Below, piece after piece: positions 50,701 to 63,700 of a stretch of 64,000 nt of DNA. Made by a program: the position numbers and the translations under genes. Numbering within the stretch: the first letter of the stretch is position 1; each line of letters begins with the position of its first letter. The DNA is from Nemopilema nomurai (taxonomy: Eukaryota > Cnidaria > Scyphozoa > Rhizostomeae > Rhizostomatidae), in assembly GCA_003864495.1 (NCBI GenBank), contig ML133401.1:1240001-1304000 (forward strand), written 5' to 3'. Below the pieces are notes generated by a model. That model had not been told where the DNA came from, searched no databases, and saw only the letters and a program-made list of their open reading frames with translations.

Positions 50701-53700
50701 ACTGTACAACGACTGTGAATCCTCTTCTGCGTTTGCAGCAATAAACAGTCATGGCTTTCATTTGATATCGTGAGCAGCAATGCTAACTGCATCGCAACGG
50801 CACCAAGAAAAAAGCATCTCTCGTCTTGCCTAAAAGCGTTCAGCCCCAGTTGCGCAACCCTCTCATCGCTGATGACTCATTATTTCCCTAGATTCGTGCT
50901 TGCAGCAGGTTGCTATTATTTCTGCACAGTCGTACATAAAGAGCTGGAAATTAATCGTCATGGAGCGATTTGAAAGTACTGGTGTCCACTTACCAAGGAC
51001 ACGAGTCATGCAGTGCCTGGTCTGTGCAATTGACCGGCATTCAATCATTAATTATCCCAGAAACTAGGACGTTATTAAATGTTCTAAAATCCAAGCGAAA
51101 TCTCTCCACCACATCAAATTGTCCCTAACTAGTGGCACACTAATATGGCAGGGTCGTTGCCGATTAAATCTCCGTCTGGTCTCTGGGCCTTTTCTTAACC
51201 CAGCTTATCTGGCTTGCATTTTCAAAGCCCTTTCCCGATTACCCATGTGACCATTGCCCAACCAGGGGGGATCCTAGTCATTTTAATGATTGTAACTAGA
51301 AGGTGTTAGTCAGACGTCAGCCGCAGTGAGAAGAAGAAGGACGTCGCAATCGCCATCTAAGTCACCCCGGCGTTTGTTGTAGATTAGGAGCTCCTTTCCT
51401 GATCTCAAAAATACGCCACTCCATTGCCACAGCAGATACAGCAGAGAAGGCCAGTAACAGCTAAGCAGGCATATCTACAGCATCCTTCTTTACATCATTT
51501 GCAACATCCTGCTGCGATTCCTGCATTCGAGCCTGTAAGTTGTTTTCGTTTGAGCTCTTTTTCTAATTAACCTTCCATTCGCACAGGTTAGGCCAGTGTA
51601 AATAGGCTGAAGTTCCTCTAGTTTTGCATGTTTCGTAAAAGCGTTTTTGCAAAAGAATGTTCACAGTTTGTCTGAACCAAGACGCAATGGGTCACCGCAA
51701 AAGTGCAAGCCTCCACGTCGCCGAAGCAATGCAACATCTTAATAACCTGCTGTTCTATGCAAACTTCTCCGGGCTTTCTTTCCGGACTAAACTCGCGCTC
51801 GCAATCTGGGTACTGTTCCCGAGCTGATGCAGATATCTATCGGTTCACTATGGGAGCTGCGTCAGCAAACCAAGGCCGTGCATCGCAGCAAAGGCGCTTG
51901 TGTGCGTGCAGTGGTCAAGACCAACTTGTTTTCGCGTAGCTTTGCCTGCAAGACGAACCCCGGCTGTTCCCCCTCTTGCAACACCGACGCTTTGTTACGG
52001 TGTAGCGACTCGTTTCCCAATTTCCAGAACAACTCCTTTGAAAAGATTAGCGATAGTGCGGTTCTGAAATCTCTTGTTTAAAACCCAAAGTGCATTACAA
52101 AGTGAATCGACTTCAATTCCGTTTCACCGTTCATTGAAGAGGGTGATTGTGGTGGCGAAACGTTATGCAACTGTTTGAAAGTTTTAATATCACTTATAAT
52201 CAATGGTTTAAGGAGGACATCAGAGCATCAGCTTGTAACATTCTTTACGGAGCAAAAAACAATCTAAGTACCAGATTTAGTGTAAAGCTACTGCGTTATT
52301 GCACAAATTAGCTGATCGTTTAGGATGTCAACCCAGTTTTTGAGGGACTTTCGACTTGCTGGAGTTGTACTAAAAGAGACAACGCTTCTTAATTACTGTC
52401 CTTTGGAGACCCTAAACTAAAGCAACGACCCAACTGCGCCCTCCTAATCAATGGCATTCCGAACTTGGCTTAAGAATTACCCGTCAATGGCTCGATCCAT
52501 TCATTGAAAAGGCATTGGATTTTACAACTGCTGTGAGAGTCTCACGTAAAAACAATATCATTATCGCCTGATAACAGTAGCCAACAGCACCATGTTGTTG
52601 TTGTTCTAAGGACAATCTTATTATGATACTGAGTAAAGCCTCTTTCGGGAATATACGCCGGGTGGAGGCTGCGTTACAAATTGGCAGGGTACAGGGATTT
52701 TGGCCTGAAAGCCGTTGGGTTGGATGACGAATGCAAATTTTTATGAATTTGGAGTAAAGGCAAAATTATTTTGGCGAAATGGTTTCTGATCACGTTTTTT
52801 CTGATAAAGAAATCAAAAGCGCTTGCCGTGGTTTACTTTTCCGTGTGGTTAAATTTACAGCAAGCTTTTGCAAATGGTATCAGGTTCGTCTGATAGTGTG
52901 AAAATAGGTTTTTTCAATATTTTTTCTAGATCTGATCATCAGCCATGGGTGTAGTGTTAGTGAAATACGCCGGTGTAGAGAGTCAAATTGTGCTTTATAA
53001 AGTACAACAAGTCAGTCTCTAGATCTCCCGGGGTCTTGCTGGCTCAACTTAGAAGAACCATCGCGCATGTACCCACCCTCCCTGTTACCCTCGAGGCATT
53101 TACTCCAATTTATTATTGTCACATAGACTAGAACTGGTCGCCTGGCAAAATGTCTTTACCTTGTCTGGGACACTAAAATTGGCTCAAAATCCAATAACGT
53201 AATATTGTCACCCTTCAAAATGGTAAAGATGCTTTTCTTTAGCGATTTTCCTTATGGAGATTTATTCGCAGTAAGCTGTCTGCTTCACAATTCGTCATCA
53301 TCAATAAGTATTATTACAAATCTGCTTAATAATTTCTATGCGACCAGGAATCACATAATTTCTATACGAAGTTTGAAGGGCCTGTCTACGTAATTAGAAG
53401 AACCAGTGGAACGACAAAAGCGCGATTTACGTAAAAACTACCCTAGTGACGTTAGATGGCTAAAGAGCTGCAAGACAGCAAGAAAGGGGACACAATAAGC
53501 CTTCCTTTGGAGGTAAGAAAGTCACTTACACGTTGTAGAGAAATATGGCGGGAATTCGTCTTCAAACATCCTCGTTCTAAGCTTCTCTGTCGTCTTTCAA
53601 TAAGAGATTAGAATCGCTGACCGCCTACGTCATGGGTGAAAGACCTTCTTGTTTTGTGTTTCAAAGTCGCACGGGTTCAGTAGCAATGTTTCGTCAATAC

Positions 53701-54016
53701 TATGTATGTGACTGTGGCATTTGACATTGATACTAGCGGTGAAGTGGCCTGTGCGTTGCGCTTTGACGTACACAAACATGGCATCCTCTCTTTGGGATGA
53801 AGCGAAAGTTGAAAGATATTTTCATTCAAATAAAAATGAATTCTGAAAGTTGTTAGAACAGTGGTGATTCAAAAAAGGCGAAGCCTCGTTGCTTATTCAA
53901 TTGTCTGACGTTCAAATAAAACTTAATGAATGCACTTTTCTCGCTGGCTATAGCCGGAGAAATTCTACATCTTCTACCAATCGTCTACCCCTAGCAAGTA
54001 ACAAGAAACAAGTCTT
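44723..54016. other. Long intergenic stretch, no recognised gene
   Basis: Only short frames with no known domain. Candidates such as 45839-46258 (+), 48343-48759 (+), 49646-49978 (+) and 50364-50651 (+) lack motifs and neighbouring phase-compatible exons. A GC-richer patch at 51670-52081 holds two adjoining frames that would join by a one-base shift (see findings). No RNA genes were seen. Confidence 0.4.
47834..47908. repeat. Polypyrimidine (C/T-rich) tract
   Basis: About 75 bases nearly free of G on the plus strand (CCACCCATCTCATCTCCCC..., CCCCTCTCTCCTCTTC...). Simple-sequence tract able in principle to form triplex DNA; nothing coding. Confidence 0.75.
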
Positions 54017-54240
54017 GTAGTGCGAGGATGGCTCAGTGGTTATAGGCGCTGACTACAGACCCAAGGGTCCGTGGTTCGAGTCTCTGGCATGACCAAACTT
54101 TCTGAGACAGGAGAGTTGCCAGCTCTCTGTAATTCCATGCATAAGGAATCACGAGGTATGGTCACATCGAGAGGAAGGACCAGGACACTGCTCGATAATC
54201 TCAAGCTTCTCAATGTCCTAAAAACTGATGCAAGGTAGAA
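54017..54240 (+). mobile_element. tRNA-derived SINE
   Basis: A tRNA-like head has an A box TGGCTCAGTGG (54029-54039) and a B box GGTTCGAGTCT (54073-54083), spaced as in RNA polymerase III internal promoters. A non-tRNA body follows to about 54240. The head does not fold into a complete tRNA (no convincing acceptor or anticodon stem), so it is a SINE rather than a functional tRNA gene. The 3' end is approximate and no clear target duplication was found. Confidence 0.65.
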
Positions 54241-57200
54241 ACAAATACAGAGTCTTGCAAAGCAGAATTTTGTGGGTTGGAAATTCGCTTCACGGAACAG
54301 TTGTTCGATCGATTACTATGAAACAACGTCGTATGCCTAAGAAAGGAGTGCCCCAGGTATCGTTACGGTATTCCGCCCAGCCGTGAACTGTGTCTTCCTC
54401 TGCTCTGTTGAAACAAAGATGGCTGCCACGAGGCCGTCTAATTATCCTAAGGATCGTGCATGGACGTTCTATTTTTGGATCGGTGCATCTTGTTTGCGCG
54501 CCGCTAACGGTGCATTTCTTGCAAGTTTCGCTGAATTAACATTCCTAGTCAAGCAAGGATTAACGATCACAAGCAGGATGCATCGATCACCAACATAAAC
54601 AAGGAAATGGCCATTCGAAGCAGCTATTCAGAGATTTTCCCGTTCTGGATTCAGTTTGAATTGCGCATGCAGGCCGTTGTTTTTCTTCGTAATTAATACG
54701 CTCTTCGCAGCTGTTCCTTGCAACAATGCCTTGGGTTGACTCGCAGTAAGCTGATTAGCCCTATTCGTAGAATCAAAGAGAAATATGTCAGTAAACCTCC
54801 ACCTCGAGTGCTAACTCGTGAGAGCTTCAGAACACCCAAGAACTCAATTCTGACTTCCTTACCTTAACCGACAATAAGCCGCAATCTTTATCATGCACCG
54901 CGATGACATTTCTATTCGCGCGGTTCTAAGAGAAAGCTCTGCCTTTCAAGAAGTCATAGTTTGACCAGGAATGAAGAAAGCAATACGATGACATGTTGAA
55001 GAACTGGTCACATCAGTCTATGATCTGCGGAGTTTAAAGCTGGAGGGTGCCCCTTTACCCAGCTTCTTTAGAATCTGGGGTACAGCTGGGGGGTCCCTGA
55101 ACAAAATTTGAAATCTGGGAGCTAGCTGTCGTTTATTCAATCAATGCGAGGGTGCAAACAGGCATATACATTGATGAAACGCGTGCATAAACATAGATGT
55201 CCCCTGAAGCGAAATATTTTCGTGTTTCAGTTTTGACCGCTTTAACCGCTTTTCCATCAGGAATTTTGAATACATCTCTTGAAAGCAAGAGATTTCTTAA
55301 ACATTATTCATTTAATGCACTAGCAGATGTTCTTAAAACAATGACAGAAACATGTCCTTGTTCGCTATAAGTCTCGAACTGATGCTTGGGTGGTGGATTC
55401 TAGGCACTGCAACCAGAGGCTATGATGCTGTGTCCCTTGCCAAACCACTGTGGCCGACTCATTAGGTGAACTGCTCTTATTACGATTCACACAGAAGCCA
55501 AGCATCGTGTCATCGCCGCATCCGGCTCCTCGTTTTCTCAACGGCTGGCCATTACGACCAGCAAACAGTGGACTGGTAAAACTGTTTATAGTGACGTCAT
55601 TTGCCCATGCTTCTATTGTGGAAAGATCAGTCTTTAACCAGATAAATGAAATCATCGCCAAATGAAAAGAAGCCAGCCGGTTCCACCTAACGATGGCCAA
55701 CGGCATTGGCACTGTTCCGTTACTTTGTCAACAACAACAAAATGAAGCGCCCTGTTTCCTGGCCTAGCCTTCTTTACTGGTGCTTCTTTCCTCAGCATCT
55801 TATCTGCAATGGCTTCCTTGCCAACAGGATCTTTCATTCCAGATCGGACATGAATATTTCTAAGAATCTAGTCATGCGATCAAAAATGCCTAGGTTTCTT
55901 TAAGATGGTATCACATAAAGGAAACTTTACCCATGCGTGGCCCACTACGATGCCAGCAATGGCCTGGGAAATTATGACGTCAAACCGAGATCATCCCACA
56001 CAACCCCTTAAGTGACAACTCACCGACTGCAATTATGGGACCTCACTTCTCAAATTGGAATTGCTAGCTGTAGCTTTGCAAAGCCAGTTTCCTTTTTGTC
56101 TGAATTCAGCGTAACTTTGGAGAGGGAAAGTCGATTTTCGGGAGTGGGAGGTTTAGGGTTGTAAGTAACCCCCACTTACTTCCCCACTTACAAACACTCC
56201 TGAGCAGGTCTTTGTGATGGGCTTCACTGCACTTGCTTTCTTGAGTAGCCATCTTAAGCTTTCTTAGGGGGAAAGGAGCCCCATCTTCCTCGTCCCTCCA
56301 AACAATCATTTCCTTCTACAGATTGATTATGGCTTTCTTTATGCAAGACGCTGCCGTCGATAAATACCATGTCCAAGTGAGAAATTTATTCCCTATAATA
56401 ATCGATTAAACATCGAGTCACCGTGACCCTGGCTGCCCTAAACTGTGTCAATCTTTGGAAGATGATGGTAACTGGATTCTCGGCCTTTCCGTTCACCCCT
56501 GCTGTCGCTTAACGGCTTTTTGTGTCAAGCAAGGCTATTTATCGTGGCTGATCTCCCTCGAGGTTATGTGTAAGAAGAGGTCAGACTAGCTTTTGTGTGT
56601 GAAAGTCACAGAGCTTATAGGCTAATGACTTTAACGATGTAATGATAAGGTTGAAGCCTGACTCGCTCCTGTACAGTTACTCACAACAGAAGCGTCATCT
56701 GAGAACCCAGTTCAGCTGCCAATTCTACTTTGCGAACGAAGCGTCCTCCTCTTGACATCCATCTGTTAAATGAAGGCACTTGCTCATAATAATTAGGTAA
56801 AACAAACATATTAAAACATGATTACTATGTTTGCTTTGCATAAGCCATTTGAATATTTCGTATGCTAAAAACTGAATGCGGTAGAGTTGGACATTATTTT
56901 TGCCTTACTTCGTTTATCCCGGGCGTTTCTGACGACGAAGAGGGACATTTGAGTAGGAAAACCTAGCGAGATTCGAGGGAATCAGTTTGCACTCTACTCA
57001 AACAGAAAACAATGTTTGCAAACAGTGAGCCCATTCCGTTTTACACTAGAGTATTACGCCCGGTTTTACGTTTTGTTAAATTCAGGTCTGGTTCGGTATC
57101 TTTTGTATAATATCTCAGTTAATAGTATTCAGAGTGGTGTCTTTATCAGACCTAGGCTTCCACATTACGCACCAATCCGAAATTTCCGCTTACTCTGAGC

Positions 57201-60200
57201 TGCGCGCATTTTGCCACAAAATTTGGCGCCAAAACAAGTCAAGAATCCGGACTTGTTTTTTCAAACATGGAGATGGCAGTAGTGCCAAAGGCAACATCAT
57301 GTTAGAAAATGAATATAGAAACAAGCAGTAGGGGACCAGAAAAAGTCGCCCTGGAATGAGCATTTCCTGGAAAGATATTTGAGAGCACAAGAGCTTGTTG
57401 GCTCCTCCTCACTGGCTTCGAAGCGTACTCCCACGCATCTGAAAACGGAGGGAGGCTATTTGTTTAAACGGTGCAACATAAATCCAGCCTCTACATTAGC
57501 AGACTTCCAGTCTATAGGACATCAGGTAGGGTTGCTTTCAAAACAAACCTGAGGCTTTCTGTTATTCTAATTTGTGTAAGTAACGCTCTCAGCAAATTAT
57601 ACGGTGCTGAGCCTAAAATCAGCACAAGATTTATCTAATTGGCAAATACCACACGTCCTGATTTTCAAGATTGGTATAAGCTTTAATTTTGGGTTTAAAA
57701 GACTAGGCCTGGGGCTCTCTGCCTGACTAATATAGAAGTATTGACGTCAACCCCTGTATCACGATTCAATTGTGACAAACCTATTTGATTGAGTATAAAT
57801 ATTTCCATGACCGCAATAAGATTGACCGGTGAGTGTGTTAGAATGTCCTTTCTTTCGTTGGTTGGACAAGTCAGTCAGGATTCGTCTCGATACAAGCCTA
57901 TCAAGATAATCGGATTTTTTGACTTCTTTCCAAACCTAAACTTTGGAGGGTGTCTGCAGCTACTGAGTCATATGTTTCTGAGAGACACAATTTTTAGGCC
58001 CGTTGATCCAAGTGGCTTTGCATGTCTTCCCTTCTTGGCTTCAACCACAGATACTCCGCAAGTGCTGCTCATTTGTAATCGAAAACCTTCTTTGACGAAC
58101 CCCCACACTTCGCAGTCTATCGAATATTGGGGTTTCCCAAGACTCATTTCCTCAAACTTCAAACCACGATATCTAGGCCGTAAATCTCGCATCCTTTCCA
58201 AACGCCTGGCCTAGTACGTGGAGTTATGCGTGGAGGCGTGCAAAGATTCGTGCACATTGAAAAGCTTCAAAGTTTGCGATCTATTGAGACAACTTTATTC
58301 GGGCTCCTGGGTGAAGCTTTGAAAGACAAAGTAAGAATTTCTCAATACAGTCATATGCATTTGAACATAAAAGGAACAAGTATTTTGACAAAATTCGATA
58401 TTGCGCATGATATCTGTGAGACAACTTCTGCAACATTAGTATTGCCATTGGATAATTCTCTCGATTCTACAAATCATATACACGAGGCATGCAAGGCGTT
58501 AAAGCTGAAATCCTTGGCCTTGAAACTTAATAGACGAGATGGATGAGGCTAGGGATAAGATGGAAGACAGCATATTTCCTACGCAAAACTCGGTGAGCTA
58601 TAAAATGTGAGGTTCCAAACTCCTTCCTCCTCCAAAGTGGATTTGGCCCAGTCCACCATTAGTCGACCGCGTCAGAACACACCAGAATGACCTCTGGTTG
58701 AATTGGCTGGGCTCTTTATATCCTGATTTGTCCATTATCCATTACTAATGCATCTGATGTACAGCTATCTACCCAAATGTATTGTGTGGCTGAACGCAGG
58801 TCTTTATGGGTGCACTGATGTCCAACGCATTTCACTCGTACCTAGATTTACACGAAGTCATACCAAATCATACATCTCTTGGTGTCATGTACAATATCCC
58901 ACCAGATTATTCCCACATTCTCTGGAAGTCGTGCTAATTCGAAGTCCGTGCCTCCGCTATTTCGAAGCAGAACCACAGTACCTGGCAAATCGCCCATAGA
59001 AAGATCCCAGTGTATGTTTTTCGAACACGCTGGATCACTTGACATCAAGTTCCATTCGTTCTAGATCAAACTGCTCATAAGCAGCTCCTCAATAGGTTGA
59101 TAGATGACATGAAATTCATCATGCTTCTATTCTTCAACATGCTTTTTGCAGAGAATTTGAGATGGATCTCAAGGCAACTTTAAGCTTCTGAAAAGTTTAC
59201 TTCATTTTCATGACTCAATACCTCGCAACTTTCATCAAATCAGAATTTAACGATACCATGTTGTAGAAATTTTTCTAAGATTTTTTATCATTATAACACT
59301 GCAAAAGAGATTTCTTATAGTTTGTCGTGGGTTTGATTTTCTAGTAAAATTATAGGACTGTTAATAAAGAAGGTTACGAGGAAGGTACAAAAGGGAGAGC
59401 TTTGTCAGTTTTACTGCCCTGCAAAATTGCTGCGATAGAGAAATTAATGTGCAAAAACAGTGGAAAAATAGCTTAATCATAGGCTAAGTAAAGAAATGGA
59501 AGATTGCACATAGCAGAAAAGCTTCGAGAGGAGACCACGGCTTTGCATGCAGCAGTGTATCAGATTGGTACAGTTGAGAGCTAACAACTAATAAAGGCTT
59601 TTTGCAAAGAACGTCTTGCAAAGTTAAGTGCATTTAATTTCTATTGGGAGGATAGCAACATCCTAAAATGGATTGACCTTGTCCGAATTATCGAAGCAGC
59701 TAGTTTTGTTGTGTAAATCCAATGGTTTTCCTTTATTTATATCACGGAGACTTGTTATTCCGTTCATAAAGGCAGCTATCATCAAGTATCCATAATATTG
59801 CACATCCATTCAGATGGGACAAAAAGCTGTCTTTTCTTTCTGCAAACCGCAAGAAAATTCATCCATTGGTACTTGCTTCTTCCAGCATCTTAATTATCTT
59901 ACATAAACACAACTGTGTATTTTTACTGCTTTATTCGATGTTTATGTTATGTTTATTTCGGGCAATATTGCTAAAAATAGAAATGGGCTATGAAATCGAA
60001 ATAAGAATTTTATAAACAAAGGAAAACCTCTAGGGAAGTCTACGGGGATGTAAAGGAGGGTGGTGTATTGCTTGTGAGAGCATATTTTTCATAGTGTATT
60101 GCAGGCTAATCGGCTGACTTTCCTACTGAACTTTCTCCAGGGGTAGCCTAAAATCGTTAACTGAGTTGGCAGCTGACGGAGACGAAGTTATTTCGTAAGC

Positions 60201-60476
60201 AGGAGAGTAAAAGTACGGCCTAAACGCAACAAATTGACGATCTGAGAAATGTCCGTTACAGCATCGTGATGTATCAAGAGGATTTTGCAGGGTGTCACCT
60301 CAAAGATCATGCAATAACTCCCTTGGAAATGGGCATATTGTTTACTTGGAGACATTTGAAGCAACGATTGAGTTATGAAGAGCGCAGGTCCAGAGAGGTT
60401 AATCCGTCTTCCTAATCCAGGCACACGAGTTCAGTGTTTAGGGCCAGTTGATAAATGATTCAATCACCAAGGGTTG
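54241..60476. other. Intergenic region before the gene at 60.5 kb
   Basis: No gene assigned. Protein-like but unrecognised frames occur at 57968-58201 (-), 58226-58546 (+), 58797-59060 (+, broken by a stop) and 60219-60414 (+). None carries a domain I know. Perfect TGACGTCA palindromes lie at 55592, 55975 and 57742. Decayed genes or transposon remains are possible. Confidence 0.35.
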
Positions 60477-60513
60477 TATAAAAACCTGGCAACTGGTTGG
60501 CCTGTTGTCACTA
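60477..60513 (+). promoter_or_regulatory. TATA-box/Initiator core promoter
   Basis: TATAAAAA at 60477-60484 is followed 33 bases downstream by an initiator-like TCACTAT (A at 60510), the standard spacing. A perfect TGACGTCA (CRE-type) lies at 60620-60627 in the inferred 5' UTR. The arrangement points to a plus-strand transcript starting near 60510. Confidence 0.5.
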
Positions 60514-60749
60514 TACGCTCTACTCGTTCAGGTCCGTGAGACCCGAGCTCGCCTCAGATCCTCTTTGGCACCGGCAAATTCTTCCTTTTGAAATCTCACT
60601 ATTGCTTCTACAGAGGCTGTGACGTCAATCCAGTGATCAAACATTCTTGAGCTGTGATAAAAGCGCAATCAAGGGCGATACTCCAGTAGTAAGCACACGA
60701 CCGCCGAACGATCAGCTGAGAAGAGGAACGCTGATATTTGCACCCGAAG

Positions 60750-60789
60750 ATGAGGTCGATTCAGAGATCTGTTCTAATTCCAATCCTAG
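60750..60789 (+). CDS. First coding exon of an unidentified gene (partial)
   Basis: ATG at 60750 opens MRSIQRSVLIPIL, a basic then hydrophobic start, and runs into a strong donor (CTAG then GTGAGT at 60790), leaving phase 1. The leader from the predicted start site (60510) to here contains no other ATG, and an in-frame TGA lies at 60732-60734, so the start is well defined if the exon is real. A phase-compatible candidate next exon is 63765-63830 (acceptor TTGCAG, donor GTGAGG), which would continue ESIEAVSVTIPVY and again leave phase 1. No family is recognised. The rest of the gene would lie beyond the right edge. Confidence 0.4.
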
Positions 60790-63700
60790 GTGAGTCTCTG
60801 CTTTTGCCACATCAATCACAATTCTAAATATTTCAGCACCTTTTTATTTTCTATTCCCAAAGTAGATTTGTGCTGCTTTGGCGTTTTTTCAAATCATAGC
60901 GATTGCTAGTAATCGTGCAGGCGCGACGGAGAAGGGATCAATCTTTGTCCATGCAGAACGCAATGGGGGCATTTTATTCAAATTATACCTTTCATATTGG
61001 TATTGCGATTGCAACTTTTCATGTCTGCAATGTATACGTATTAGCAAGTAGCTTTAGTGCAACCTCCCTCGTTATTCCTTGCTCTGCTTTCTTGGATATT
61101 ATCACCAAGGCAGTTTGACTGTATCTCCAGAAATTCAGGCCGTTGCAAGTCAAAGGCGTCGGATCATGTCTAGACATTAATCTCCCCTTGTTTTAATCAT
61201 TCGGAAAAATCAAAAGTTACACGGTAGCTGCGTCCTCTAATTTGAAGGCCTGCTGGTTCAGTTCGTTATTGCCAACTCGAATCCCAACGAAAGCCAATTA
61301 GATGCAGTCTATTTTTCATTTGCAATTTCAACTGTCAGTTATCGCGCTGCCTTTCAAAAGTAATATCACTCTTTTCGAAACGGCTTCAACTATGATTCTT
61401 TCCATTATGGTTATTGGCAAATTCCCCTCCAACTACCCTCATTTCTCTGCACGTGGTTTGGTGCAATCGTTCCGTCTTCTCTTCCACGTGCATAGATCTT
61501 TTGTTGGATCCTTTTCAACATGACGAAAGGATTTGACGTGGCAAAAAATTTTGTGGCTACACCACGTATTACATCATTCATTGCGATGTGTTCACGCAAG
61601 TAAACTAAATAGCACGTATTTGAGCAGGTTTACGTCAAAGGTGCTTTTTCCCCGAATCCAGTGCAAAAATCCCTTACAACCCGTCCAATATCAATCTAGA
61701 TAAGTTAACAAATAATACGATTTCGAGCAACTGAATTATTAAGTTTATACTGCCCTCTCCTTCCGTGCAAACGGGAGATGGGCCAATTTCAATATACAAA
61801 GTGAGATACATTCATATTGGGAGCCGGAGACATTGTCGCCTTTCTTGAAACCCTTGTCCATTAAGACTTGCGAGAGACCGTTTATTCAAGCAAATCAGTT
61901 GAAATGTTGCGGTTGGGAATTAGATTTTGGTCACCCAAAGAGCAAATATGACTGCTAACTGTTTTGAGATGGCGAAAATCGAATCTTCGATATCATTACA
62001 TGGCTGACCAAGCCAGTGTCCAGTACATGTTTCATTGGGAATCGATTAAAGTGGTCCTAACCGTTAGGTTTTCATAGGCCATGCGACTTGATTTGATACC
62101 GTGAGTGGCAAGTGAGGCTTTGGCTTTCGCAAAGTCATGGTCTTCCCGTGTTTCCAAATAATATATGCGCTCACTTGTAGTCAGAGTTCCTCCACAATAT
62201 GACATTTTCAATGCATGCCCTGAACAGTCAGTTTTGTTGACAGTCAGCTTGGACCCCGGGGGTATAAAGCACAGAACATCGAACTTTTTGTCTGCCGAGA
62301 ACGGGGCCTTAGTCCTGGAGACACCTTACCCCGGCTAACCCCTCTCCCTAGTGGCATGAATTTTGTCTTGTGGGGCCCTATCAGCAGCAACATGTCCAAG
62401 TGCATTGAAATAGAAATGTTTACTCTAAGTGAAAGTTTTTTTAGCTAAGGGTGGTTTCATGTGCTGTTGATAGTACTATTTCGCAATACAGGAATCTCCT
62501 CTAAGGGCGATCTGTAGTGCTTATACGTGCTGGGTATATTGAGGTAGAAAATGGGTGTACTTTGTACCATATGTGCGGACAAATTGCAGCTTGCAATGAC
62601 AAGGTCTGTTTAGAAGAAGAGAACGGGGCAGTTTAAAAGATCCACAAACCATGTTCGAAACCGTTTTATTTGCGAGAAGCGAAACGGAAATGGAACAGTA
62701 CCATGAACAAAGCACGATATCTTTTCATGAAGCATTATCTTTAGACGAAGAATTATTTAGTTCTCAAGAATTAAGCCGATTTAGTGGGTAGTTTTCCCAA
62801 TGACAGTTTAATCATGCCCGGAGATTCTCTAACCCTGTTTGACAAAAGCACGAAATTGCCATACTGCAGAACGCCCTAAGTTAGACGCTTTCTGAGTTTA
62901 TCACATCAAGGAATATTTGTCTGATTGCTAGTGAGAAGGAGAGAAGAATGAACGCTTTCCCTAGTTTTATTAACCTTCGAAGAGTCACGACTTTAAATAT
63001 GATACTAATAATAGGAATTCGAAAGTAGTTTCTTTCGGTTGTAGGAGATCAACTTTAGGGAAAAGAATGTCTCGTATTCTGCTAAGAAATCCTTCTTCGT
63101 TCAGTTGAGGATAGAATTCAGCCAATAATTAAGGAGGGACAAAACAGTGTGTTTTGATACGTAATTTAACAAAACCGTTAATAATTTCCCATGCTTGCCA
63201 CCAAATTGTACCCACCAAGTATGTGGATATGTGGGCTTCGATGACATGCAAATAATGATAAGCGCCCATTCGGAGTTCATTAGGAAAGGAGAAGAAACCT
63301 CTAAAATTTGCAGACTTGGAAGCAAGCTTGAGACTCTAATTTAATAGTGATAGTGAAGCTCTTGCAAGGAAGGAAGACCTTTCGCCCTCTTATAAGAGCC
63401 ACCCTCCAATGACGTCATTATCGTGTATCAATCTTTGAAAGCAAAAAGAAACTAAACAATATTGCTTGATGATTTGAAGACAGAATGAAGTTCATTGATT
63501 TTCATGGTCCAATATGCAATGTATTAATGGGACTGGCCACGAATAGAAAATTGAGCAAGAATTGTCGCCAGGAATCTGTTTTTGAAAAAGATTGCCTATT
63601 CCCTTCCTTGTTGACACTGAAATATTATAACGCTTTGTAAGCCTGCAGGATGTCCCCTTCAGAACAATTTCAGCAATACTCGTCGCAGATATTGAGGACT

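Noticed and set aside
54021..54092. Functional tRNA gene
   Set aside because: A and B boxes are present but the acceptor and anticodon stems do not pair convincingly, and a SINE-like body follows.
58226..59060. Protein-like frames that might be a gene
   Set aside because: Stops interrupt the best frame and neither part resembles a family I know; possible decayed element.
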